Below, in pieces: positions 16,843 to 24,226 of a stretch of DNA of 64,000 nt. The stretch comes from Nitrospinaceae bacterium (GTDB lineage: Bacteria; Nitrospinota; Nitrospinia; Nitrospinales; VA-1). A program made the translations under genes and the position numbers. The notes under the pieces were generated by a model. The model saw only the letters and a program-made list of their open reading frames with translations. It had not been told where the DNA came from and searched no databases. The stretch is taken from NCBI GenBank assembly GCA_029261595.1, contig JAJDAZ010000007.1, forward strand, positions 1-64,000, given 5' to 3'. Position 1 is the first letter of the stretch. Each line of letters opens with the position of its first letter.

Positions 16843-17460
16843 TCAGCAGGTTATCAAGCTATTCTCCGTCAGGATTTTCTGAACGGGGACATCCAAATCC
16901 GTTTGCGGAATTGCATCCAGTGCCTGAAAATCAAAGGCCACCCCCACTCGAAACACATGGTCTTGAACTTCTTTCAAAAACTTATCGTAATACCCCGCCC
17001 CATAACCAATTCTGCCGCCTTGGCGATCAAACGCCAGGCCTGGGACCAACACAAAGTCCAGATCCCTGGGCGATGCCATTTTCAAATGGGGTGCGCCGGG
17101 TTCGCGAATCCCAAAACGTTTCTCTTCAAATTCGATATCCAGACCCGGTAACTCTGAAATGTTCAACCGGCGGCGATCTGCATCGACAAGGGGAACATAC
17201 ACCCTTTTTCCCAGGTCCAGGGCCATTTGAATCATCTCATCCGTCTGAACTTCTTTGGGCAGAGACAGAAAAAACAACAAGTTCCGGGACGCCTGGAATT
17301 CTTCCAATTGCCCTAGTTTTTGAGCGATCACTCCGCTCTTTGTCCTTATAGACTCCTCGCTCAACTGCGCCCGTTGCCGGGCCATTTCCATTCGAATTGA
17401 CTTTTTAGTTTCGTCCTGGGAGCCCAATTTTTCCGTCAAAAACGAATTTTCAAATACCAA
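16843..17460 (-). CDS. fau: 5-formyltetrahydrofolate cyclo-ligase
   Basis: A 205-residue enzyme that converts 5-formyl-THF to 5,10-methenyl-THF with ATP. The substrate- and ATP-binding motifs are at the C-terminal half: VPGLAFDRQGGRIGYGAGYYDKFL, the family signature. The N-terminal helix KKSIRMEMARQRAQLS matches the usual KxxlRxxxxxxR start. The TTG at 17460 is the first usable start in frame. Its location directly downstream of a 6S RNA reproduces the arrangement known from proteobacteria (zapA, ssrS, then the cyclo-ligase ygfA/fau). Confidence 0.93.
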   Translation of the reverse strand: MVFENSFLTEKLGSQDETKKSIRMEMARQRAQLSEESIRTKSGVIAQKLGQLEEFQASRNLLFFLSLPKEVQTDEMIQMALDLGKRVYVPLVDADRRRLNISELPGLDIEFEEKRFGIREPGAPHLKMASPRDLDFVLVPGLAFDRQGGRIGYGAGYYDKFLKEVQDHVFRVGVAFDFQALDAIPQTDLDVPVQKILTENSLITC

Positions 17461-17887
17461 CGCCCGCGCAATCGGTTGCCTTCAACAGGCCACTCAATTC
17501 TGGTCCCCCATCCTGTCAAAGGGAAAACTGATTCCAGAAAAATAAACTTTTTAAAGGAGTAAGATAACGAAATATAAGGGTTAAAAACCCATTTCCATCA
17601 GGACAAGGCCAAAGTTTGGCAAGGAGGGGTCAAAAGCAAGGAGGAAAAAGCTGTTTTGTCCGGTCGAATATTCAAGATTAAAGGTCTTCTGGAATAAAAA
17701 CCTTTTGAAACTTTATCTTTGAAAACAAAACCCTTTCCTGAGTTTTGTTGAGAATTATCAATCCCAAATGCGTACCGCGAAACATAAAAACCTGGAATCA
17801 AAATTCCAATCACCCGCATTACCAGTCCCATTGCTTTTCCTGAGTTTCCTAATGCCACGATTTTTGACCAGACCGACACGGCCCTTT
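17461..17887. other. Region between fau and 6S RNA, no gene supported
   Basis: A 427-bp region. On the minus strand it contains a TTGACA near 17517 (17519-17514) that could serve fau, though no good -10 is seen. It also has two short copies of AAACTCAGGAAA (about 17840 and 17740). A 93-codon GTG-started frame (17598-17879) begins right at the 6S terminator and has no convincing protein features. It may be an untranslated 6S-fau transcript segment. Confidence 0.4.
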
Positions 17888-17913
17888 AAAAAACTTCTAT
17901 ATATTCCAAGAAG
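17888..17913 (-). terminator. Terminator of the 6S RNA
   Basis: CTTCT/AGAAG stem followed on the minus strand by six T residues (17893-17888), directly after the 3' strand of the 6S closing stem. Confidence 0.6.
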
Positions 17914-18093
17914 CTTCCCCGCTGATGCCGTATAAAAACCATTTTTTGAACCTGTCAAGGACAGGTGGGGTATCCGTTATTGCTTAAGACTTCCTCTGAC
18001 TTCAAGGCTTGCACACCGCAACAGATTCATCAACCCCGTTTTCGAAATGTTGGCTCAAAAAAATAAATTTTTACACGAACACAACAGGGAAGC
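17913..18093 (-). ncRNA. ssrS: 6S RNA
   Basis: About 181 nt, the normal 6S length. The ends pair in a 12-bp closing stem: GCTTCCCTGTTG at the 5' side (18093-18082) with CAGCGGGGAAGC at the 3' side (17924-17913). The 3' half has an ACCTGTC-CTT-GACAGGT hairpin followed by a TCAAAAA bulge strand, and the 3' end GGCATCAGCGGGG resembles the proteobacterial 6S end. Its position is decisive: it lies between zapA and the 5-formyl-THF cyclo-ligase gene on the same strand, as in proteobacteria. 6S RNA mimics an open promoter and sequesters sigma70 RNA polymerase in stationary phase. The exact mature ends are uncertain. Transcription may begin 12-15 nt upstream. Confidence 0.85.
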
Positions 18094-18114
18094 AAAGCTT
18101 CCTTTTTCAATCCA

Positions 18115-18143
18115 ATCGTAGCACAAAGCCACCCACCCCTCAA
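18115..18143 (-). promoter_or_regulatory. Promoter of 6S RNA
   Basis: Minus-strand TTGAGG (18143-18138), 17-bp spacer, TACGAT (18120-18115). The predicted start near 18107 lies just upstream of the closing stem. The promoter is immediately after the zapA stop, so 6S can be made independently of the pheT-zapBA transcript. Confidence 0.6.
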
Positions 18144-18168
18144 GGGTTATGTCATGGGGTGGAATGCA

Positions 18169-18462
18169 TTAATTTTTAAGGTCTTCGACCCCCTTTTCGA
18201 GGGTCTGGATCATGGCGTCAATACGGTTATCGTCCTTATCGTTGTTTTCTCCGGCCTTCTGCCTGTCCTCCAAGTATTCATGCGCAATATTGAGCGCCGC
18301 GAGGATCGCCAGATCCGATGTCGAATTGATTCCCCCGGCTCCCGATAATTCCTGCATTTTGGCGTTTACCAAAGCGGCGACTTTCTCCGGGTCGACGGAA
18401 AACGCAGCTTTTTTAACGCTGTAGTTACGACCATGAATATTTAGTTTAATGCTTTCAGTCAT
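18169..18462 (-). CDS. zapA: Cell division protein ZapA
   Basis: A 97-residue protein. The N-terminal ZapA globular part (SIKLNIHGRNYSVK, then DPEKVAALVNAKMQEL) is followed by a helical dimer/tetramer region (LAILAALNIAHEYLEDRQKA and the tail IDAMIQTLEKGVEDLKN). ZapA binds FtsZ polymers and bundles them at the septum. The ATG at 18462 is chosen because the family begins right there (MTESIKL). It leaves a 7-bp gap after the zapB-like gene. Confidence 0.88.
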   Translation of the reverse strand: MTESIKLNIHGRNYSVKKAAFSVDPEKVAALVNAKMQELSGAGGINSTSDLAILAALNIAHEYLEDRQKAGENNDKDDNRIDAMIQTLEKGVEDLKN

Positions 18463-18469
18463 GACAAAA

Positions 18470-18748
18470 TCAGGCAAAATCCATTTTATCGAGGTTCTCT
18501 AAAAGGGTGTGCACCCTGGACCGGACCGCTGTCTTTTCCTTTTCCATTTTCCGGTTGGAATCCTCCAGGGCATGCAACTTTTTCAAGTCCGTCTGGGCTT
18601 TCAGATTTCGCTCCAGCACGGCTTGATTTTCTAAATCCATTTCTTCGATCTTTTCATTTAACTCCTGGATTTCAGCTTTTAATTTGCCGGATTCCTCAAT
18701 TACAGTTGTCACCAATTGTGACAATATTTCAATCTTTTCCGAATTCAT
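18470..18748 (-). CDS. ZapB-like coiled-coil protein
   Basis: A 92-residue protein that is coiled coil throughout (heptads from IEILSQLVTTVIEESGKL to RVHTLLENLDKMDF), with no signal peptide. Coiled-coil genes immediately before zapA are often ZapB-like divisome factors that bridge ZapA and the Ter macrodomain. The assignment rests on length, coil and position rather than on specific residues. It lies 56 bp after pheT and overlaps the region just upstream of the zapA start. Confidence 0.75.
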   Translation of the reverse strand: MNSEKIEILSQLVTTVIEESGKLKAEIQELNEKIEEMDLENQAVLERNLKAQTDLKKLHALEDSNRKMEKEKTAVRSRVHTLLENLDKMDFA

Positions 18749-18804
18749 GGGCGAATCCTACCATTGGCAATTTAGGGTGTCAATCGTCACGTTTGACAAA
18801 AGAA

Positions 18805-20901
18805 CTACTCTCGTAATCTTGCCCCCAGTTTATCTGAAAGTGTCTGCACGATTTTTTCGAACACCGGGTTCACTTCTTCATCGGTCAACGTTTTTTCTGC
18901 GGACTGAAACGCCAGGGAAAATGTCAGGCTTTTTTTGCCCTTTTCAATTTTTTTACCGGCAAAATGATCGTAAAGATCCACCCGCCTTATCAGCGGGGCG
19001 CTGGTTTCGAGAATCAAGTCATAGATTTCACTGGAAAGCACCGCTTGGTCCACCAGCAGGGAGATGTCCCGGTACGTCTCTGGAAATTTAGCAATCGGCT
19101 TGTACTTTGGCCTGTCAGGAAGAACAGCCAGGACTTCCCCGAAATCGATTTCAAACACGCAGGCTGGCTGACCGATATCCCATTTGGTGAGCAATTGGGC
19201 GGATAATTCACCGAAATAACCGGCTTTCCTGCCACCGATCCAGCATTCCACGCTTTTGTCAGGAGCCAGATACCCATTATGCGCAGGTCTGAATTCCAGT
19301 GACACCTTCAATTGCGCTAACACGGTTTCCAGAGCCCCTTTAAGATCGAAAAAACCATAGCCCTTCCCGGACTCCTTCCAGACACTGGGCTCATAAGGTC
19401 CGACGGCCAGGGCCGAAAGACAGGTTTTTTCCACCGCCGGGGGATGATTTTCCTCGCGGAAATAAATATCGCCCAGTTCGAATATCTTGACCGGTTTCTG
19501 CCCTTTGCTCAGGTTCCGGGAGGCCACGGTCAAGAGGCCGGGGATCAGGCTGGTGCGCATGGCGGACCATTCACTGCTCAAAGGATTGCTGAGGTGAACC
19601 ACATGGGCCTTGGCCCCGTTCACAAACATCTTTTGGAAGGCTTCCGCGTTACCCGTGTCGATAAAACTGTAATTGACGGCCTCTGAGAACCCAAGGTGGC
19701 TAAGCGTTTCCCTGGCGGTGCGGATCGCCGTTTTCTTTCTGGAAACTTGTACGGGAAGGATTTCTCCAGCCGGATGAACCATCTCAATACTTCCAAACCC
19801 GTGCAGGCGGGCGATTTCTTCAATGAGATCGATTTCGCGGGTCAGTGTGGGGCGAAAATCAGGAACGTTGACCCTGAGAACCCCGGTCGAAGGCGGGGAA
19901 TCCAATTGCATCCCCAGACGCTTCAGGTACTCGCCGATTTTTTGTTCTGTTAAGCTGAAACCGAGAATTTTATTGACCCTGGAAACTCTAAGGTCTATCG
20001 GCTGGGCCGGGTTCGGGTGGGAGTAAAGATCGACGCGCTCACGGCAGATTTCTCCTCCGGCCAGTTGCTGGATCAAAAGAGCCGCCCGGCTTTGCGCCGT
20101 TATCACTGCGGAAATATCAACATAGCGTTCAAAGCGAAAAGAGGAATCGGTGCGAATGCCGTACTTTTTCGAGGCCTGACGAACCGATACCGGATCGAAA
20201 CAAGCACTCTCCAAAACCACGGTGCGTGTGGAATCGGAAACTTCGCTGTTGGCCCCGCCCATGACGCCTGCCAGGGCAACGGGTTTTTCCGCATCCGCGA
20301 TGACCAGGGCGTCCTCCCCCAACACCAGACGACTGCCGTCCAGGCTGGCAAAGGCCTCCTTCTTGTGAGCGCGGCGGATGATGATTTTGAACCCGGCCAG
20401 CAAATCCCGGTCGAACGCATGCATGGGTTGACCGTATTCAAACATCACATAGTTGGTGACGTCCACGATGTTGTTGATGGGCCGAAGGCCCATTGCTGTC
20501 AGGCGATCTACCAGCCATTTCGGGGAAGGACCGGGCGTCACGTTTTCGATCACCATCGCCGAGTAACGCGAACACAGGGTTTCCTCCCGGTTCTCCACCG
20601 CGATCTTTTGCGTGACCGGAATTTCTCCCCAGGCCTTGGCCAGTTCTTCTTCTGGCAATGTCCATTTAAAATCCGTTCCAAGGAGAGCCGCCACTTCCCT
20701 GGCCACGCCCCGGTAGCTCAAGCAATAGCCCCGATTGGGAGTCACGTTGACTTCCATGACCTCGGTCAATTTCCCATCCGCTAACTCGATCTCCTCCAAA
20801 GCCTCTATTTCCAACCCGCCCATGGACAGGACCTCAGCCAGCTCGGCGCTCGGGATATCCCACTCGACATAATCTTTCAACCAGTCCAACTGAATCAGCA
20901 T
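18805..20901 (-). CDS. pheT: Phenylalanyl-tRNA synthetase beta subunit, short form
   Basis: A 698-residue protein. The N-terminus (QLDWLKDYVEWD, GGLEIEALEE) runs within about ten residues into the B1/B3 region (EVNVTPNRGYCLSYRGVARE). The tRNA-binding OB (EMAPII-like) domain of about 110 residues usually inserted there is therefore absent. The B3/B4 editing domain (INNIVDVTNYVMFEYGQPMH), B5 (IDLRVSRVNKILGFSL), a catalytic-like core, and the C-terminal anticodon-binding FDX-ACB domain (FPETYRDISLLVDQ) are all present. pheS is not upstream. The divergent neighbour is a transporter, so the subunits are encoded apart. It heads the leftward pheT-zapB-zapA group. Confidence 0.93.
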   Translation of the reverse strand: MLIQLDWLKDYVEWDIPSAELAEVLSMGGLEIEALEEIELADGKLTEVMEVNVTPNRGYCLSYRGVAREVAALLGTDFKWTLPEEELAKAWGEIPVTQKIAVENREETLCSRYSAMVIENVTPGPSPKWLVDRLTAMGLRPINNIVDVTNYVMFEYGQPMHAFDRDLLAGFKIIIRRAHKKEAFASLDGSRLVLGEDALVIADAEKPVALAGVMGGANSEVSDSTRTVVLESACFDPVSVRQASKKYGIRTDSSFRFERYVDISAVITAQSRAALLIQQLAGGEICRERVDLYSHPNPAQPIDLRVSRVNKILGFSLTEQKIGEYLKRLGMQLDSPPSTGVLRVNVPDFRPTLTREIDLIEEIARLHGFGSIEMVHPAGEILPVQVSRKKTAIRTARETLSHLGFSEAVNYSFIDTGNAEAFQKMFVNGAKAHVVHLSNPLSSEWSAMRTSLIPGLLTVASRNLSKGQKPVKIFELGDIYFREENHPPAVEKTCLSALAVGPYEPSVWKESGKGYGFFDLKGALETVLAQLKVSLEFRPAHNGYLAPDKSVECWIGGRKAGYFGELSAQLLTKWDIGQPACVFEIDFGEVLAVLPDRPKYKPIAKFPETYRDISLLVDQAVLSSEIYDLILETSAPLIRRVDLYDHFAGKKIEKGKKSLTFSLAFQSAEKTLTDEEVNPVFEKIVQTLSDKLGARLRE

Positions 20902-21099
20902 CTTGGCTCCTCAACCCTGTGTCGCAACAATAAAATTGGGATTATAAGAGATGACCGTTGAAAAAGCAAAGCGGGGCTTTTCTGTCCTGAACTTAATCGA
21001 ACAGGAACCATCCGACCCGTGAGGGTCTCAGATCTGATATTATGCGGAGGCATGAAAACAATATTCGGTGTCAATAAAATCTAACATGGGGAAAATAAT

Positions 21100-21435
21100 A
21101 TGGCGTGGGTTTATTTATTAATAGCCGGATTGTTTGAATGCGGATGGGCCATCGGCCTCAAGTATACGGAAGGGTTCACTAAGCTTGTTCCGTCCCTGCT
21201 CACTGTCTCGGCCATGGCGATTAGTTTTTGGTTGCTGTCTTTTGCCATGAAGACCATTCCCGTAGGCACCGCTTACGCTGTATGGACAGGCATCGGAGCG
21301 GTAGGAGTCGCGATATTGGGCATGGTTCTTTTAGGTGAATCACGCGACATCCTGAGAATCATCTGCCTGCTGTTAATCGTGTCTGGGATCGTGGGGCTAA
21401 AACTGGTTTCTTCACCGCAAGGTGCCTCATCATAA
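21100..21435 (+). CDS. gdx: SMR-family exporter, Gdx/SugE type
   Basis: A 111-residue protein with four membrane helices, standard for small multidrug resistance proteins. The first helix carries the essential Glu in [16 protein letters not shown], the form found in SugE/Gdx guanidinium exporters rather than in EmrE. The third helix has [19 protein letters not shown]. Gdx proteins exchange guanidinium for protons as a dual-topology dimer. Upstream, a GACCC-GTGA-GGGTC hairpin (21014-21027) is present, but none of the known guanidine riboswitch consensus motifs (such as ACGR loops) is seen. A weak ribosome site (GGGGAAAATAAT) precedes the ATG. Confidence 0.92.
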   Translation: MAWVYLLIAGLFECGWAIGLKYTEGFTKLVPSLLTVSAMAISFWLLSFAMKTIPVGTAYAVWTGIGAVGVAILGMVLLGESRDILRIICLLLIVSGIVGLKLVSSPQGASS

Positions 21436-21475
21436 TTTTTTAACGCTCGAAAAAACGCTTTTAATACCATACCCT

Positions 21476-23596
21476 ATGAAACTCACCGAAGAATCCATCC
21501 TCAAGCTTCTGCGCACCAAAGCCAACCGTCCGATGAAAGTCTCGGAGCTGGTGAAGCAATTTTCGATTCCCGATGTTCAACGCCGCGAGTTTCGTAGCCG
21601 ACTCAAGGAAATGGCGGCGGACGGGCGATTGATAAAAATTCGCGGCGGTCGCTATGGTCTGCCCGACGAGATGAACCTGGTCTCGGGGATTCTCCACGCG
21701 CACCACAAGGGCTTCGGCTTCGTCATTCAACCCAAGGACAGCGGCGAAAAGGACATCTTCATCAGCCGAGGCAATATGGGCGACGCCATGCACCTGGATC
21801 TTGTCACTGTACGTGTGGAGTCGGGCCGGGACTGGGAACGCCCGGAAGGAAAAGTGATCCGACTTTTAAAGCGCAATACGGAAAAGCTTATCGGCACCTT
21901 CGAAAAATTCGGCAGGGACGGCTGGGTGATTCCAATGGAATCAAAATACCTGCATGATATTTTTGTTTCCGCGAAAAACCTCAAGGGCGCCAAAACGGGC
22001 CATGTGGTTTCGGTGGATATTGAAACCTACCCCACCAAACACCAGCCGCCTTTAGGCATCGTCACGGAAGTGTTGGGTTTTTCCGACGACCCTGATGTTG
22101 AAATCAATTCCATTCTGCGCAAACACGGAATCTTCCAGGATTTTCCTGACAAAGTGTTGAAAGCGGCGGAAAAAACTTCCCGATTCGAAATAGATGAGGA
22201 GGAAAAACAACAACGCCGGGATTTATCGGACTGGATGATTTTCACGATCGACGGTGCTAAGGCCAAGGACTTCGACGATGCCGTCTCCATTGAAACACTG
22301 GGAACGGGCTACCGTTTGGGAGTCCACATCGCCGATGTGAGTCACTTTGTTCAAGAGAATTCGATTCTGGATAAAGAAGCGTTCCAACGAGGGACCAGCA
22401 TTTACTTTCCTGATGCGGTCATTCCCATGCTACCGTTTCAGTTGTCCAATGAAATCTGCAGTCTCAGGCCAAATGAAAAACGTTTAACGGTCACGGTGCT
22501 CATCGACTTTGACAGCCAGGGAAATGTGGTCGGAAAAAAATTTTTCAACTCCATCATTGAGAGTAAAATCCGCTTCACCTACACCGAAGTCGCATGCCTT
22601 CTGGAAAAAGGCGATCCCAAAAGTGATCATGAAGAGGCCCTGCCCTCTTTAAAAACCATGCTGAAACTCAGTCAGATTCTTAGAAAAAACCGTTTTGAGA
22701 CTGGAAGTGTGGATTTCAACCTCCCCGAACCGGAAGTGCACATGAATCCGGAAGGGAAAGTTTTGAAGATCACTATCGCTGAGCACAATATCGCGCACGA
22801 ACTCATCGAAGAATTCATGTTGGCGGCCAATCAGGAGACGGCTAAATTTTTGTTCGAAAAAAACGTCCCCACCATCCACCGGATTCACGAACCGCCGGAC
22901 GAGGACAAAATAGCGGATTTCAATCGTTTTCTGCTCACCTTTGGTTTGCATCTAAACAAACTTCATAATGTGCCGTCGCATGACCTGCAAAATTTGTTGA
23001 TAAAAATCAAAGGCCATGCGGAGGAACGCACACTGAACTCGCTTCTTTTGAGGACCATGAAAAAAGCGGTTTACTCGGAAAAAGATCCCGGGCATTACTG
23101 CCTGGGGTTCAAGCATTACACGCATTTCACCTCCCCCATCCGCCGCTACCCGGACCTCGTCACGCATCGAATGATCAAATCTTTTTTGACCAAACGAAAA
23201 TGTTCGCAAAGGGAACACAAGCGCCTTCTCCCAAAGGTCGCGGAATATTCCGAGCAGTCATCCGCGCGGGAACAAAAGGCCACGGAAATCGAACGCGAGA
23301 TCAACGATCTCAGGCGGGCGCAATTCATGGCTGACAAAATTGGCGCAATTTATTCAGGCCTCATCACCAGCGTCACGGCGTTTGGTTTTTTCGTCGAGTT
23401 GGCCGAAGTTTTCGTGGAAGGTCTGGTGAGAATTTCCAGCATCACGGATGATTATTATATTTTCATCGAACCCGAATACAAATTACAGGGGCAACGCCGC
23501 CACCGCACGTTTAAAATCGGCGATGCGGTGAAGGTCCGGGTGGCCAGCGTGGATCTGGCCAAGCGTCAGGTCGGTCTCACCCTGCATCCGAAATAA
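21476..23596 (+). CDS. rnr: Ribonuclease R
   Basis: A 706-residue 3'-to-5' exoribonuclease. An N-terminal winged helix (residues 1-65, LTEESILKLLRTKANRPMKV) is followed by a cold-shock domain (about 70-140, GILHAHHKGFGFVIQPK). The RNB catalytic domain has the Asp cluster in FTIDGAKAKDFDDAVSIE, and LGVHIADVSHFV and HFTSPIRRYPDLVTHR are also present. A C-terminal S1 domain spans about 625-706 (YSGLITSVTAFGFFVEL). The ATG at 21476 matches the family start. An upstream GTG at 21422 would overlap gdx and is less likely. It lies 40 bp after gdx, so the two may be co-transcribed. Confidence 0.96.
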   Translation: MKLTEESILKLLRTKANRPMKVSELVKQFSIPDVQRREFRSRLKEMAADGRLIKIRGGRYGLPDEMNLVSGILHAHHKGFGFVIQPKDSGEKDIFISRGNMGDAMHLDLVTVRVESGRDWERPEGKVIRLLKRNTEKLIGTFEKFGRDGWVIPMESKYLHDIFVSAKNLKGAKTGHVVSVDIETYPTKHQPPLGIVTEVLGFSDDPDVEINSILRKHGIFQDFPDKVLKAAEKTSRFEIDEEEKQQRRDLSDWMIFTIDGAKAKDFDDAVSIETLGTGYRLGVHIADVSHFVQENSILDKEAFQRGTSIYFPDAVIPMLPFQLSNEICSLRPNEKRLTVTVLIDFDSQGNVVGKKFFNSIIESKIRFTYTEVACLLEKGDPKSDHEEALPSLKTMLKLSQILRKNRFETGSVDFNLPEPEVHMNPEGKVLKITIAEHNIAHELIEEFMLAANQETAKFLFEKNVPTIHRIHEPPDEDKIADFNRFLLTFGLHLNKLHNVPSHDLQNLLIKIKGHAEERTLNSLLLRTMKKAVYSEKDPGHYCLGFKHYTHFTSPIRRYPDLVTHRMIKSFLTKRKCSQREHKRLLPKVAEYSEQSSAREQKATEIEREINDLRRAQFMADKIGAIYSGLITSVTAFGFFVELAEVFVEGLVRISSITDDYYIFIEPEYKLQGQRRHRTFKIGDAVKVRVASVDLAKRQVGLTLHPK

Positions 23597-23638
23597 ATTT
23601 CAAAAATAAGCACCCTCAACAGGGAATTTTGCAATGAC

Positions 23639-23656
23639 CTCTAATGGTAATTAGAG
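23639..23656 (+). terminator. Hairpin after rnr
   Basis: Perfect 7-bp stem CTCTAAT/ATTAGAG with a GGTA loop, 42 bp after the rnr stop. The following sequence is only weakly T-rich, so its strength as a terminator is doubtful. Confidence 0.35.
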
Positions 23657-23798
23657 TCTCACTCTTTATAACCAAGAGGGCGGTATTTTTGGCTTGAATT
23701 CGAGTGTCAGAGGCCTCATTATTCCTGTCTGAATCTTGTTTGTTTAAACTGCCGGCGTATTTAATTTTCATAATAGTTCTTATCCGAAAATAGGGCCC

Positions 23799-24116
23799 AT
23801 GCTTAGCACTACGGATAGAAATAAATGGATTTTAGCCATACTTTCCTACTCCCTTTTTCTTGGGATATTTAATTCCCAATTCCAATACAAGGCCCCGGAT
23901 TCTGTTTTTTCTTTTTTCTATATTTTTGGGTATTCGGCAACCATTTCCGTATTAACAGGCATTCCGGCCTTTGCTGTTGCGTGTTTTTATAGATTTTCAA
24001 AAGAAAAGCTAAAAACGATTTTTATCGTGTGGACCATCAGTATGATAATTTTCACCATTCCCATTTTTTTAGATATTCAAAATAACCTGGGGAACGAGAT
24101 CAAACTCCCGGAATAA
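23799..24116 (+). CDS. Small membrane protein, unknown
   Basis: A 105-residue protein with three predicted membrane helices (about 10-27 ILAILSYSLFLGIF, 38-65 FSFFYIFGYSATISVLTGIP, 74-93 IFIVWTISMIIFTIPIFLDI) and a basic loop SKEKLK between helices 2 and 3. It is more AT-rich than its neighbours rnr and comEC. No family was recognised and no clear ribosome site was found. The coding call rests on the well-ordered hydrophobic pattern. Confidence 0.55.
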   Translation: MLSTTDRNKWILAILSYSLFLGIFNSQFQYKAPDSVFSFFYIFGYSATISVLTGIPAFAVACFYRFSKEKLKTIFIVWTISMIIFTIPIFLDIQNNLGNEIKLPE

Positions 24117-24226
24117 AATCGACTATTTTATTTGTCAGGTCACAACACAACATTCAAAATCCTCATTTCAATAAAAAGAATCTACCCATAGCGTCCTAAT
24201 CCTTAAAAAGGGAAAAGCCGAAATAA

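Noticed and set aside
17598-17879. 93-codon minus-strand open frame between 6S RNA and fau
   Set aside because: It begins with GTG right at the 6S terminator, has no ribosome site and shows no protein-like pattern.
20017-20784. 255-codon open frame antisense to pheT
   Set aside because: It is a shadow of the pheT reading frame, with no family features.
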